Below, piece after piece: positions 32,526 to 45,217 of a stretch of DNA of 64,000 nt (position 1 is its first letter; every line of letters begins with the position of its first letter). Source of the stretch: Chrysemys picta bellii (taxonomy: Eukaryota; Chordata; Testudines; Emydidae); the NCBI RefSeq assembly GCF_011386835.1, contig NC_088799.1, positions 75,969,302 through 76,033,301 of the forward strand, read 5' to 3'. The position numbers were made by a program, and so were the translations under genes. The notes beneath the pieces were generated by a model. The model was not told where the DNA came from, did not search any database, and saw only the letters and a program-made list of their open reading frames with translations.

Positions 32526-35228
32526 GAGAAACTCATACCACTGATACTATAGTAACAATATAAAAAAACCCACATTACTTCTAAGTTCAGTTTTTCAAAA
32601 AAAACGTAATATTTTGCCTATAATTTTGGGTACACAAGGGTTTCTCAACCTTTTTTTTTAGCAAGAACTAGATGTTAATAGAGAGATTGTCTCACAGATA
32701 CCTCTTCACAGACCACAGTAAGTATCTAATCTTGAGTTTAGCATACAGTGAGGCAAATTATGGTGTAAAGACATGTGACACTGTTGAGATAACAGTAATA
32801 AGTACATAAAAATAGATTACTTTTAGGGACTCTTTTTAATGGCCTCTCATTTTGCATTTAAAACACAATCATTTGCTCCTGGAAAAGATAAAATTTGTGT
32901 GCAAATGTATTTGTTCTTCCAAATCTAGCTCTCAGTTTTCTATGTGGTTTGTGCATATTAAAACTGTTTGTGTGAACAACTCTGTCTTTTGCAAAATAAA
33001 TATTTGTGAAGGCAAAGTTGTGGGCACACATTTAGATGACACACTTACTCTACTTAGAAAATATTGCTCTTACAAGCCAAAAAGTAGCACAACCATACTA
33101 TCTTATGATAGGTTACATCAATTTTATTCTGAAAAAAAAAATCAGAAAGAAAACCCTTAAAGCACTCAACCATAAACATAGCACAATGGAATTAAATGCA
33201 CCTGGATTTGTGATGCTCTTCATTTAGAAGAGGGTTGCATTTCTCTGTCATTTCCCTGACAGCAGAGATGTTATGGTTTACAAATCCAGCAGGGTTTGCT
33301 CACACTGGAATTGAGATTGCCACTGAAAATAGTGACAACAGGGATTAGTTTTCATATTTCTTGTTGACAGATTTTTTTTTCCTAATAGAATCCATGAATT
33401 CTCCACCGTCTTATTTTAAGGTAAGTGAAATGCGGACCCTAATTAAACTACTTGGCATTGACTCTTAAATGGTAAGTGGATAGGAAAGAAGGGGACTGTC
33501 GGCTTTATTCAGTGCAAAGATGTTATAATTGCAACTGACCACAAAGACATAGGTACATTTTATTTATTTGTTTATTGGATGGATGGAAATTGCTTACAGG
33601 AAGAGAATAGATTATCTTAGGTATTAAAAAAAATAAAGGTCCAAAATGTTCCTGGCTCTTGTGCAGTTATACAGGAAGGGCTTGTGGAGCCTCTTCTCTG
33701 TGTGTCCTCTGCATGGAGCAGAAACAATTGTAGTCCCATCACTTGTGGCCCACAGAAAGAAGCAGGCTTCTCCATCCTAAGGGCTAGTGCAGCATGTGCA
33801 CGCATCAGGGATCAGGCCTCCTGAAGAGCAATCTCTCCCCAAGCTCCCTGTGACAAAGTGGCTCCGTGTTACTCTAACAAAGGCCTGAATAACATAATCT
33901 GGATCAAAATCGGTATTGGCAGTAGATTTCTAAATACGTAAGAAATGCATTCACACTTCTTAGCTCATTTATCATAGCAAGGATAATGAAATTTGTCAGT
34001 CTTGGTCAAAGGCTACTAGTCCCTCAGCTCGCACTTTGATTGAATTCCATTACAGGTGGTTGGTCTGTTAAGTGTTTTTCACTAGACCAAGCACATACTT
34101 TGATTTCCAAGAATAGAGCTTAGGGAGAACATAAACCCTAATTATAAAAAATTTAAATATTGAATATTTGCAGGTCAGATCAAATTATCCATCACCACAA
34201 CAATGAAACAGCCCTGTCTTCATCTCTCCTTTCATGACACTATGCTTCAGAGCAACTAGATTTCTGCCCAACAGAGTAACATACAATATTAATACCAGGC
34301 AGTTACATGCTCAGCTTGTGAAGCTGAAGACACTGGTTTTAGATAGTAATGTTGAACAGCATGGCATAAAAGTATATGGACACAGGCATGCTGCACAAGC
34401 CATAAAATACCATTTTATATCCTACTGATAGAACAAGCAAAACATTTGAGGTCAGATAAGACTATACAAGTTTCAGAACCAGTTTTTTCCCCCTTTGGTG
34501 TAATTAAACCAGTTTTGAAAATGTCACTTCTTTAAGGTTCCCCAAAAAGAGAGAGACGCAATTGTGGAATGAAGATTGCATAGATAACATTTAATTATGA
34601 TTTCCTGGCCAGAAATTAGATGAGATTCTTTTAGAGTATCTTAAGTGTTTAATAAAATCTGAGTAAGAGAAAGAAATAATTTTGCTACTACACAGCTGAG
34701 GTACAATAGGGATGCTGGGGAAGCATGAAGGGGCCTGGGATGCCTCAACATAGCTAGCAACACATCTGAATTTTTCATTCTCCAGCAGAAAAAGTCAGTC
34801 CAACAGTTACATAATCAGCTCTGCATATAATTTCTTGAAAGTAGTCAGATATATTTCCTTGAATGTAAACTTTATTCTTTTACACTGACACCCACTTCAA
34901 GGTCCCTTTACGCTAGGAGGGTGGTGTAAAGGACCTTCAGTGTAAACAAGTGGTAGGCCCAAACTGCTGTATCCCATTAGAAAGGGGAGATCACCACTTC
35001 CTTATTACTAACATTGATGGTTCACTAAACGTGGGCCCTTAAATCTGTCACTGATCAAGATGTGGCTATTGTTCATCCTGTACTTCAGATCAGTAACATG
35101 ATTTGGGAAAATAATATTTTCTTTCTTTAAATGGCAGCTGCTTGAAACTTCTGGTGGTTTAGAATGTTGGAAGTAGGTTTGATAGAAATAAATTTGTGAG
35201 CAGACTGTAGATTCAGGAGGTAAGAGAT
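32526..35228. other. CNKSR2 intron, mostly unassigned
   Basis: 34879-34950 holds an imperfect palindrome (TACACTGACACCCACTTC... GTCCCTTTACGCT / GTGTAAAGGACCTTCAGTGTA), a decayed MITE-like word. The frame at 32852-33160 has no recognisable domain. No coding exon seen. Confidence 0.45.
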
Positions 35229-35282
35229 GGTTACTCACTTTGTGCAATAAGGTTCTTTGAGATGTGAGTCCATGTGGGTGCT
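35229..35282 (+). repeat. DIRS element 2 terminal inverted word, outer copy
   Basis: GGTTACTCACTTTGTGCAAT and AAGGTTCTTTGAGATGTGAG, ending ATGTGGGTGCT. It is the inverse of 35624-35681, with a 4-base indel near the GTCCG segment. Confidence 0.85.
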
Positions 35283-35322
35283 TCACTTTAGGTGATTGTA
35301 CACCCTGCGCCTCTATTCGGAT

Positions 35323-35448
35323 TAGGGTGACCAGACAGCAAGTGTGAAAAATCAGGACGGGTTGGGGGCGGGGTAATAGGATCCTATATAAGAAAAAGAC
35401 CCCAAAATCAGGACTGTCCCTATAAAATCGGGACATCTGGTCACCCTA
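35323..35448. mobile_element. Short hAT-type MITE in DIRS 3' region
   Basis: Termini TAGGGTGACCAGACAGC and TCTGGTCACCCTA are inverted repeats. Interior AAATCAGGAC/GTCC words are symmetric. Flanks ATTCGGAT (35315-35322) and AGTTGGAT (35449-35456) match at 6 of 8. The tips match the 1.65 kb element at 22049-23697. Confidence 0.75.
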
Positions 35449-35623
35449 AGTTGGATAATTTTGACAGCAATACCTGGCTGGGCCGCACATGCGCTCTCCT
35501 CATCTCACGCCTGCAGCAGCAATTAACTAGTGCAGTGCTGTGCGCCCCCACCCCACAGTTCCTTCTCTACCGCAGAGGAATTAATTAGAACTCCGAAGTA
35601 GAGAGGAGGAGAGTGGGTACTGG

Positions 35624-35681
35624 AGCACCCACAAGGACTCACATCTCAAAGAACGTCCGTTATTGCACAAGGTGAGTAACC
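35624..35681 (-). repeat. DIRS element 2 terminal inverted word, inner copy
   Basis: AGCACCCACAAGGACTCACA and TTATTGCACAAGGTGAGTAA. The spacing to the outer copy (~340 bp including the 126-bp MITE) parallels the inverted pair in element 1 (9389 to 9725). Confidence 0.85.
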
Positions 35682-35739
35682 CTCTCTTCTTCTTCAAGTG
35701 GAGTCACTGTGAGTGCTCCATTTTAGCAGTGCCCCTCAG

Positions 35740-36690
35740 GGGAAAGGAGGGGCTTCAGAGTTAGGTCTGAATGGACCATAAGACTGTGTGTCCCAGCCAA
35801 GTGTCAGAGGCTGAGACCTGATCAATGATGTAGTGTTGAATGAATGTGGGAGGAGATGTCCAAGTAGCTGTGTTGCATATGTCAGTAATAGGCACATTAT
35901 GCAGGAAGGCAACCGACATAGCAACAGCTCTTGTGGAGTGTGTTCTAACCCATGAGGGGGGTTGCAGTTCATATTGTCAGTAACAGAGCTGAATGCAATA
36001 TGAAATCCATCTGGAAAGTCTCTGCTTAGAGATGGGTTTGCCTTTGGAGCCGTCCATGGTGGAGAGGAACAATTTAGGAGTTTTCCTGAACGATTTAGTC
36101 CGTTCAAGATAAAAGGCTAGCACCCTTCTAATGTCCAGGGTGTGGAAAATAGCTTCTTGCCTGTCCTTGTGAGGGTTAGGGAAGAATGTGGGAAGATGGA
36201 TAGGCTGATTGATGTGGAAGGAAGAATGGACTTTAGGCAAAAATTTGGGGTCAGGTCTGAGAGTGACTTTGTTTTTGAGAAAACCATATAGGGTGGTCCA
36301 GTCATAAGAGCACCAATTTCTCCCATGCATCTCGCAAATGTGATGGCAACTAGGAAGGCCATCTTCATGGAAAGATGTAGAAGAGAACATGTGGCCAGAG
36401 GTTTGAATGGGTGTGGTTGTGAGAGATTAAAGCACTCAAGTCAGGTCCCACTGGGGTGTTGGGGTTCTGGATAGAGGTTGCACACTCCCTAGAGGAATCT
36501 TTGGTAATTGGGTGAGCAAAGACTGAAACGCCATCCACTTTGTCATGGAATGTTGTAATGGCTGCCAGATGTACCCACAGAGAACTAATTGAAAGGCTGA
36601 ATTTTTTAAGGTAGAGCATGTAGTCCAGGACCACTGGTATGGTAGAGGTGATGGCGTTGATTTGTATGTTTAGGCACCGCATCTGGAATC
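35740..36690 (-). pseudogene. DIRS element 2 tyrosine recombinase
   Basis: 36365-36682 gives the N-terminal part (IPVVLDYMLYLKKFSLSISS, LAAITTFHDKVDGVSVFAHP). 35977-36390 and 36117-36368 give the middle (MKMAFLVAITFARCMGEIGA with the box I Arg replaced by Cys, then VTLRPDPKFLPKV, FHTLDIRRVLAFYLERT, SKQRLSRWISY). A third frame holds the C-terminal box: HSTRAVAMS with H-x-x-R intact (codons 35929-35940) and FIQHYIID with the candidate catalytic Tyr at 35830-35832. It has at least three frame changes, so it is inactive. Confidence 0.82.
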
Positions 36691-36759
36691 TCTTCCATGT
36701 ATGTAGGTATGTAGCCCATGTAGTGGGCCGTCTGCTATTTAGCAGGATGTCTTTAATGT

Positions 36760-38480
36760 TCTCAGAATAAAGTTATCTCCTTGCCCTGGAACCATTGAGG
36801 AGCCAAGCTGTGAGATGGAGTGACTTCAGGTTTGGATGCAGACTCTGAGTCTGGTCCATGTCTTGAGAGAGGAGATTCAGAAGAAGTGGGAGGAGACACG
36901 GGGGGCATGATGATATCTGTTTCAGGTATGGGTACCAGGTTTGCCTGGGCCATGCTGGTGCTACCAGCATGACTTTGGCTTGATCACAATTCTGATCTTG
37001 TGCAGAACCCTGGACAGCAATGGGATGGAAGGAAAAGCATACAGGAGGGATGCATGCCATGGAATGAAAAATGCATCATCACTGGATTCTGGTCTCAAAA
37101 GACCCGCTCTGGAGCAAAAAACTGTACATTTGATGTTTTGTTTTGTGGCAAGCAGGTCTATTGCAGGGAACCCCCATAGTTGAAATATGCTCTGAATAAT
37201 GCAGATGTTGATTTCCCACTAGTGGTCATTCGAGAACCTTCGACTTAACGCATCAGCCATGACATTCTGAGACCCCGGCAGGTAGGTGTCTGATATGGTG
37301 ATGTTATGTTATATGCACTATGTCTAGAGTTTTATGGAGTCACTCCTCCCTGCTTGTTTATGTGGAACATGCAGGCAACATTGTCAGTCATGATCTGTAT
37401 GTTTTTATCTTAGATCGGAGGCATAAAATGTGCAGAGGCTGAGACTTCTGCACATTTTCCTCTGCAGACTGCGCGTAGTTCCAATACATTGATGTGGAGT
37501 GTTGATTCAGAAGGAGACCCTCTTCCCTGTACTCTGAGCTTTCCTAGGTGGACACCCCACCCCAGTAGAGAGGCATCCCTTGTGATTATCAATTCATGAG
37601 GAGGCTGAAGGAAAGGGACACCAGCGCAGACATTGTGTGGGTGAGTCCACCATGGTAGTGAGTCCTTGACCTTCATTGGCATACTCAGAAGTTTGTTCAA
37701 ATTGTGTTTGTATGGTGTGAACACCATCTTGTGCATGTGCAGTCTGGCATGTTTCACCACATATGTGGTCGCCATCACGTGACCTAGTAGCTGAACACAG
37801 GTCCTGGCCGATATCCTTGGGCTGTGCACTGAGGTATTGATGAGGTTCATTAGAGTGGTGAATCTCTGAAGAGGTTATGATGCTGATGCTTCTAGATAAT
37901 TTAGGTGCATGCCGATGAAGTCCAGTTTCTAGACTGGAGTCAGTCTGGACATTTGGGCGTTTATTTGTAGACCGATACTGGTGAAGAGCGACATTGTCTG
38001 ATGCGTGACTGCAATGGTTTCTGCCCGAGTGCGAGCCTTGATCAGACAGTCATGTAAGCAGGGGTATATGACCCCGTGCATGCGAAGGTGGGCTGCCGCC
38101 ACAGTAAGGACTTTGGAAAACACTCGGTGGGTTTGTGGAGAGGTCAAAGGGTAGTACTGTACATTGGAAATGGTCCTGTCCCAGTACAAACTGAAGAAAT
38201 TTCCTGTACATAGGATGTATAGTAATGTGAAAATATGTGTCTTGCAGGTCGAGGGCTGCAAATCAATCCCCTTGTTCCAGTGCTGAAATGGTTGTAGCTA
38301 ATGTAACCACTCTGAATCATTGTGTTCTGATGAATTTGTTTAGCTTCCTGAGATCGAGGATGCGTCTCATCCTCCAGACTTCTTTCAGGTGAAAAAATAA
38401 TGGGAATAGAAGCCCTTCCCTCTGTGATGGACCAGAACTGGTTCTACTGTGCCCAGTTGTAGGAGATGCTCCACTTCATG
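36760..38480 (-). pseudogene. DIRS element 2 pol (RT, RNase H, spacer)
   Basis: RT starts near 38450 with a 'REGFYSHYFF' motif. 37929-38261 gives QTHRVFSKVLTVAAAHLRMH, YPCLHDCLIKAR (YLDD-like site reading LHD) and GLQINAQMSRLTPV. RNase H at 37410-37850 has LLGHVMATTYVVKHARLHMH, PHELIITRDASLLGWGVHLG and LHINVLELRAV. The spacer at 36773-37060 has VAPAWPRQTWYP and LKSLHLTAWLLNG. All match vertebrate DIRS pol. The Asp-to-His change in the RT centre and the frameshifts show it is dead. Confidence 0.87.
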
Positions 38481-40249
38481 TCTCAGGCAGATTTCAAAAT
38501 GGGTGAATGGGTGGGAAGGGCACAGAATTCACTCATCACTGAAGTGGGAACAGAGGGAGCTATCACTTTTGCTACTGCTATTTGGCTGGATAGAGTTTTC
38601 TGCAAAGTTAGATTAAACAGTACAGCAACACATTGGTCTATTTTTCAGGGTTAGATTAGGATACGGAAAAGGAAAAAGCTTGATTTTTTTTAAACTAAAT
38701 GAAGCTTACAACTGGCAGAATTAAATGAAACCTAAAACAGAGGATCCAGGGAATTTTTTTCAGTGCCTGTGATTTTCTCCTATCTGTGACATTGCTGGTT
38801 TTCACATTTGCAGGATTTAGGTGTCTTTCAATAAGATGCATGAGGGAAGTTAAAATTAATTTGTCCCAGAAGCAAAACAGCTACCTTAGGTCACATCAAG
38901 CAGGGAGAATGTGCACTGTGCTGTCACAGAGAAGACAGGGTACTTAAAAACAAACAACCTCTTCCACTCCCCAAATACTCAGCAGTTGCCTAGTGAGTAT
39001 ATTAACAATTGGTTTTTTCAGTTGTTTATAACAATTAATATCTCCATCCCCAACCCTAGTCAATTTAAGCGATGCAAACACTTCAATGTGTGATTGTGCA
39101 AAATTTCAAGTTTCAAAATGCAATCATTTTTTTCTGGAGTCCTCTTCCAAAATATATGCTTAGAATTTCTTTATAATGATAATAATAGTCTTTTCCTACA
39201 CTCCTATGACTCAAAAATGACTCAAGATGTTTTGCTCAAACTTAAAAAAAAAAAATAATAATAGGGAAAGCCCAAAGATGGAAAATTGCAGCGCAAGGGC
39301 TAATGTTGCAGAAAACGTGAATACCTGGAATTACAGTGGATCATTTTTGCAGTCTTGTATTAGATTAATCAGTATGCTCCGGAGTCACAAAGGAGACATA
39401 TGCCTAGATGGTTAGACTGAGTTTATGGCTGCTTTGCTTTGCTAGAGCAGCACAAAGCAGCTGGAACTCACTGGTGAATCAATGGCATTTTTTCCCAAGT
39501 GTGTACTACCTATATTCGCTTTATTAAATATTCAGTATGCATGATGGACTACATATCCACATGCATGCTTATATCATAATATACCACGTCTGACTCACAG
39601 AGGTAATGATGTACCTTTAAAGTATGTATATTAATGAACTGACTTGTTGGAACAGATGGACAGCATGAAAAATGCTGGTTTTAAAAAGGATTTTACACAT
39701 ACCCCCCGGTAGACCTGAACAGTTTACTTTAAGCTGTGTTTCTTTGTCACACTAAAATAATGTCAGTTTTTCATCTTTTAGAACAATGAATGTATATATA
39801 TATATATTTTTTTAAATCAAAGTTATTTACTTGGGAGATCTACGTAACTAACTATTCATTAGTGTCCTTTATTCTGCAGAGGAATTTGTGCAGTTCTCAA
39901 GTTGGTATTAATACACATTTCAAATCCCCATAGAAAAATTACATATTTTTTCACTTCTTGTTCTGACATACTGTGTAGGGATTCTGTGCTCTAGTAAACA
40001 GCTGCCATATTTTGACACAGAGATGGCAGTATTTCATTGGTGGATCTTTGTATAATCAGTTTAGTGGTAGCACATTTTTTGCTTTGGGGCGCAGCTCTTT
40101 ATGGAGCTCCCAAGTGGGAAGGTGATGTGGGGATACCACTGCACCCCTTAAGCAGGAGGTGGAGCCTGAGCTCCCTTCCCCTGGGTGGTGTGAGTACAGT
40201 AAAAAGGGATATTTTCCCCCTGCCCATCCTGGCTTGGCTTGTATTGCTA
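38481..40249. other. CNKSR2 intron, no recognised element
   Basis: AT-rich with a (TA)n tract at 39793-39806. The segment 40040-40249 is more GC-rich and may belong to the SINE that follows. Confidence 0.5.
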
Positions 40250-40366
40250 GTGACTGTGTAATGCCAACAGACCCCTGTCATCGGTGAACAGGATTGAACC
40301 AGGGATCTCTGGAGCTTAGTGCATGAGCCTCTACCACATGAGCTAAAAGCTAACTGGCTCTCAGCT
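40250..40366 (-). mobile_element. tRNA-derived SINE head
   Basis: On the minus strand TTTTAGCTCATGTGGTAGAG (A box) is followed by CCCTGGTTCAATCCTGTTCA (B box) at tRNA spacing, then GATGACAGGGGTCTGTTGGC. The flanks make a true tRNA gene unlikely: the acceptor stem does not pair and there is no T-run terminator after it. Confidence 0.6.
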
Positions 40367-42724
40367 AGGCTGTAGAGCAGACTCATTTAACTCTAATTGG
40401 TCTCAGTGCCACTAGATGTGACACCACACCCAGAAGGCATGTGGGTTACAAATGCAACGATGACCACTGTGGCTGGCCTCTGCTCTGGGGACTCTCCCCT
40501 TTTGCTACACAAGGGCCAGTCAAAATCAGGCATTATGTGCTTTGGTATCCTTCAGGAGGAAAAGATACAGTTATATGTCTAGTTTTTAGACCACAGTTTT
40601 AAAAAATTGCTATATGCAATTGATTCTTTTAAAAATATAATAGCTAGGTAACTTATGACCACTCTCCACAAAATACCAATTTTATCCCTATTATAGACCT
40701 TAGCTTCAAGCTTTACATTTCAATCAAAACACTACAGAAATGTGTTTGCACCCACTACCTTCTAATAAAGAATTTAAAGGGGAAAATGGGACAGCCTTAA
40801 TTATAGTGGTGACACTGCTGGTTATAGCAAGAGAAGTTACATTCTTATTCATGCAGCCTGTAAATTCTATGTTAAAGGTTTGAGACCAAATATATATTTT
40901 TCAGGATTGTATGTGCCTGGGGAAGATGCCCCCACTTGCTAGCAGAAGTCACAAGCATGTTTTTTTATGCACAGTAAAACTGAAGTAAGGCTATATTCAC
41001 TGAATCTTTGAACTTACTATCTTAACACACTATGACATCCTTTCAGTACAACGAAGGCTTTTGTGCGAATGCAGTTATTCCAAAAGAGTCTATTTCAACT
41101 CCCATATAAACAGTTATTTCAAATAGTTGTACCTGCCAAGACACCTGCCTCAAACATAAAATTTCGCTTTTCCTTAAACTTTAAATGATATATTCTTCGG
41201 GTTGAAATGTCAGCAGTTTTCTTACGAATGAACCAATAGCCTGACATAATCACTGTCAATTTTGTGTGTGAGAGAAGGCAATCAAATATATGTTTTGAAC
41301 ATGGCTTTATGGGGCTGCACCAACTGCAGAGAATTTTATGGAAAATAAAAATACTGTCCATTTAAAAGTGCAATGGCGAATACATATTTTTAAAAGAAAT
41401 CTACCATTTTGTTTTGAAGCTCACACAACATTTATGTAATTAACAATAACCTGTGAGAATTGCTTTGACTCATATTAATTGCACTTTTTAAAAAAAGGCC
41501 TACTTCTCATTCAGTCCCAAATCTATACCTTACAATATGATTTCTATAAAATATTTGATTTTTACTCTGCTTATATATCTTAAATAGGCCTGCTAATTTT
41601 TTTATATTTATTGAAAATTTGGTGTGATTGTCCTAACTCAACTGCTTTTCCCCTCTACAGTTCTGCAAATGAAAGAAACCCTGTGAGAATCATTGATTTT
41701 GTATGACTGTACATATCACGAAGACTTAAGTAGTGGGAGGCTCAGGCAAGCTTCTTAGCCAAAGAAACTGGACTAGAAAGAATATGAAAACCGTCATTAA
41801 AATTCCACCTCTTCCCACTTTTGGTCAGAGCATAAATTCTGCAAGAATAGCCACCTGTCATGGCCTGTACTTTACTACATGTGCTCCTGGCTCTAGCCTG
41901 AACCAGGAATTGTGAGCATAGATGAAAGTGATTATTTTTTAATTTCAAGCACACAGTTTGAAACTACAAAAAAAGCTCACTATGAATTCTGAGCAACAGT
42001 TTAGGAGGCTCTTATTTTAAGCCAAACCATGCATTTAAACCAAACCATTGCATTCATGCAGTGGGTTTGCATCTTTTCACTGAGATTTCCTTTTGTGGGT
42101 CTGTTTTTTTTCTGGCGGGAATCCAGAAATTTTGTTTTGTTTGAGAAATTAAAAGAGCTCAGTAGGACACCACCTATATGCAAGCAAGCCTGGAACAGAA
42201 ACATTATAAATACAATTGTAATATTATCCAAGACGATTAAATTAGAAAATTCATTCTCCTTCAACAGTTTCTGTTGTCTTAGTATGTATTGTTTTGAAAC
42301 ATGTAGCTCTATGGCCAGTCTGCTGTCAAGGCAGTATTTAGTTATGCTGTGGAACCAGATTCAGAAGGAATAAAAGTGTGGTGTATTCAGTTATTACATG
42401 TTATGATTCTGTGTTCTGTCTACTATACCTTTAAATGCAGGAAATTTTCTGCTTGCTTGCCCAGAAGTGGGGAAGGGAAACAGTACTGACAGGCAACTTA
42501 AAATGATTGTTACAAAGAGAGAGCACGCAATGTATTACTTTCTGTAGTAGTCATCTTAAACTGGCATTCCGCATTGCTCCCAACAGGCCAGTAGAAGGCT
42601 CCCTACATTTAAAAGTGCAGCACAAAGAAAGTAGAAATCAGGAATTACTTCATTATTTTCAATGGTGTTGCACAAGGGTCAAACCAATCTGAGGGAAGAA
42701 TCAAGTTCAGTACGTCCCTGAAGT
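40367..42724. other. CNKSR2 intron, no recognised element
   Basis: AT-rich, low-repeat sequence. Open frames (41119-41361, 42001-42373) match nothing I know. Confidence 0.5.
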
Positions 42725-43380
42725 GGGTCAATTCAACAGCCAGCTGGTCTAGTGATCATACAGTGGCTCCTCAGTTCTTTTCCATCGGCTTGTTCTAGAG
42801 TGGGCCCTGCTGAGTCATATACAGGGGAGCCTCTCCCTCCTGTGTATTCCTTCTTCTCCCATTGGGGTTCTGTCATGACAGCAGTGAGAGGGAGCAGGAC
42901 CCTCCCATTCCACTGGGTCCTGACCCAGGACCCTAAAGAGATGTTGCAGTGTCTGGACTACATGTTGGTCCACCCCAAGTTACACACCCCTGGGTCACTT
43001 CCTTCTGGGCTATAGCTCTGTTAGGGGTGTGGTCACAGTTTTTTCAGTATCAGCATAGTCTGCCAGGGGGACAACATCCCCTTCTTGGAGGTCACTCTTG
43101 GATTCCCAACTCAAACCGGGAGGCAGGGGGGAATATGGATCACAGCTTCCAGAGTGGCCTTCCCAAGTCTGTACTCGCTCTTCCCATAGCTCCAGGTGTT
43201 AGACTCACTTGCTGGTGCAGCCTGTAACTGCTTTTCCCCATGCTCCTGGGCTTCCAGTGCCCTTTTAAACTGTCCCACCACTGGAACAGGCCCGCAACTG
43301 CTGAGAGGCGGGGTCTCCCTGGCCCAGTACCGCCCCATGCCTTGCTCCAATTTAGTATCTCGTATGTGAACCCCCTCTAT
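42725..43380. other. GC-richer block, possible old LTR or composite repeat
   Basis: Sharply more GC-rich than its flanks. A tRNA-SINE-like word (CAGCTGGTCTAGTGATCATA) is at its left edge. On the minus strand a TTTAAAAGGGC word follows GC-rich sequence, as in some LTR promoters. No TG...CA ends or duplication found. Confidence 0.3.
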
Positions 43381-43586
43381 TTACACAGCTAAAGACATCA
43401 TAAAAACATCAGAAATTTTAGGAACAGCAAAATGTCATTATAGACCTACACTTAGAGCTTTTGTTTGTTGTCTTATTTTAATCCCATTTTCTGGGTTGTT
43501 CTCAACCTCCAATGTCACTGTCTTCTCAAGAAACTAACCTAGATGCCTCTAAAATTCACTTATACTTGAACTGATTTACCTAGTAT

Positions 43587-43922
43587 TAGACCTGTGAAGG
43601 AAAATGTTCATTTCATGGGAAACTTTGCAATTTTGAATTGTTTTGGGTTAATCAAAATATTTTCTTTTGATTTGATGTTACATTTCTTTAAAATATTGTA
43701 ATATAAAATAATAAAATGAAACAAAAGATCATTTTAAATCAACAAGTTCCATTCCAAAAATGTCAACATTTAATATTTCAACCTCATTTAAATGCATTTA
43801 AAAAAAATAAAAATAAAATGAAATTTAGTCAAAAAATCAATGTTTCCAGAGGAAGTCTGTTTTTGACAAAAACTCATTTTCCAACAGAAGAATGCTCCAT
43901 GAACATTTTTGACCAGCTCTGA
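43587..43922. mobile_element. MITE, 'tagagctggtc' family, AT-rich copy
   Basis: Ends GAACATTTTTGACCAGCTCT. The left end TAGACCTGTGAAGGAAAATG is a diverged inverse. The interior is made of TTTC/GAAA words. Related to 3753-3912 and 55223-55560. Confidence 0.55.
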
Positions 43923-44285
43923 CACACAAAAAATTCTTTATCAAGACCAAATTTCTAGATAATATTCCATAGCTTAGCTAATAATAATATAATAATATTC
44001 CACCTGTTAGTATCAAAAACTTCCCTCCTCATTAGTTCCTTTCCAAATTTTGAGTTCTTCTGTTGGGCTAGTTTGAAGTTTCCTCTTTTCCAATAACAAA
44101 CAGCTAAAACCTCTTACTCTCTTACTTATCTAGATTCCTGAGACCTATGAGGCACAGCAAAGAAACCATAGCACAGACAGCTAAGGTGGTTATAAGCCAC
44201 CTATGCACCTGCCCAATTCTGGGCTGCTCCAGGGACCACAGAAGCCCCCTGCAAAGTTTAGGGACAGCCATGGAAGCCTGTCTAA
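43923..44285. other. CNKSR2 intron, no recognised element
   Basis: Nothing assignable. Confidence 0.5.
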
Positions 44286-44576
44286 GGCTTGGTCTACGCT
44301 ACATACTTCCTTTGGTATAATCATGTCACTCAGGGGTGTGAAAAATCCACATCCTTGAGCGACGTAGTTATACCGCCCCTACTGCCCCCCCACCCCACAA
44401 CATAGACAGCACAATGTCAGCGGGAGAGCTTCTCCTACTGACATAGCTACTGCCTCTCATGGAGGTGGGGTTATTAAGCCAATGGGAGATCTCTCTCCCG
44501 TCTGCTTAGAGCAGCTTCACCAGATGCGGTGCATCGGCGCAGCTGCACCAATGTAAATTTGTAGTGTAGACCTGCC
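44286..44576. mobile_element. Harbinger-like MITE
   Basis: Termini GGCTTGGTCTACGCTAC and, inverted, GGCAGGTCTACACTAC. TAA flanks both ends (44283-44285 and 44577-44579). The interior has paired 'gggagagct/agatctctctccc' words. Same group as 7918-8493 and 59593-59887. Confidence 0.78.
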
Positions 44577-45217
44577 TAAGTTACAGCCTCCCTGGACTGC
44601 CAAGAATTTCACCAGTGCAGCATGTTGTGGCTCCTCTGCCCCACCAAACACCTCTTGCATGGCCCTGAAAAGAGAACCTCGGGAGGCAGCCTATTGCTGT
44701 CTTCCTCATTTCCTGTGCTGCGGGGATCTTTTCCTAGCTACACCTTGGACTTTTAGAGCCTCTTTACTCAGCTGCAGCCCTTTTACCTGGTGTACAAGGA
44801 GTAAGAATCTCACCATTTATGCTTAAAGGTATTGCATTATGGAGTTTGTTTTAGAGTATCAGATTTGTTTTACAAAAATTGATTTCTCTATGGACACAGT
44901 TTTGAGAAAAAATTAGTGTCAGTACAAGAAAAAAAGGTTAAAATGGAAGATGGTGAGAATCAAAGAACTTAGGGATATAGAAGAATTTCTATTTGCACTC
45001 CATGGTCAAGTATCCCTTTGATGTTTTTTCTGTTTTTTCCACAGCACAAAAAGTATTCAATTAGTGTGGCTGGCAATGCCTAAGGCAGTTTTTTCCTACT
45101 AGTTTAACATACTTCAAACAGAATATCCATTTTATTCAATACTGCCTCCTTTTAACCCTTCAAGTACCAAGACAATAAAATGATCAGAGCAAGGCTTAGA
45201 GTTTCACTTTAGAGCTA
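44577..45217. other. CNKSR2 intron, no recognised element
   Basis: Mixed composition. No assignment before the direct repeat at 45206. Confidence 0.5.

Larger units (their letters stand above)
35229..38480 (-). mobile_element. DIRS-like tyrosine-recombinase retrotransposon (element 2)
   Basis: A 3.25 kb element with minus-strand order RT, RNase H, spacer, tyrosine recombinase, then a 3' region with an inverted pair of terminal words (35229-35282 and 35624-35681). It is less degraded than element 1 (9300-12243). Its 5' end stops inside RT near 38480; ORF1 and the left terminus are missing. A hAT MITE sits in the 3' region. Same orientation as CNKSR2. Confidence 0.85.
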
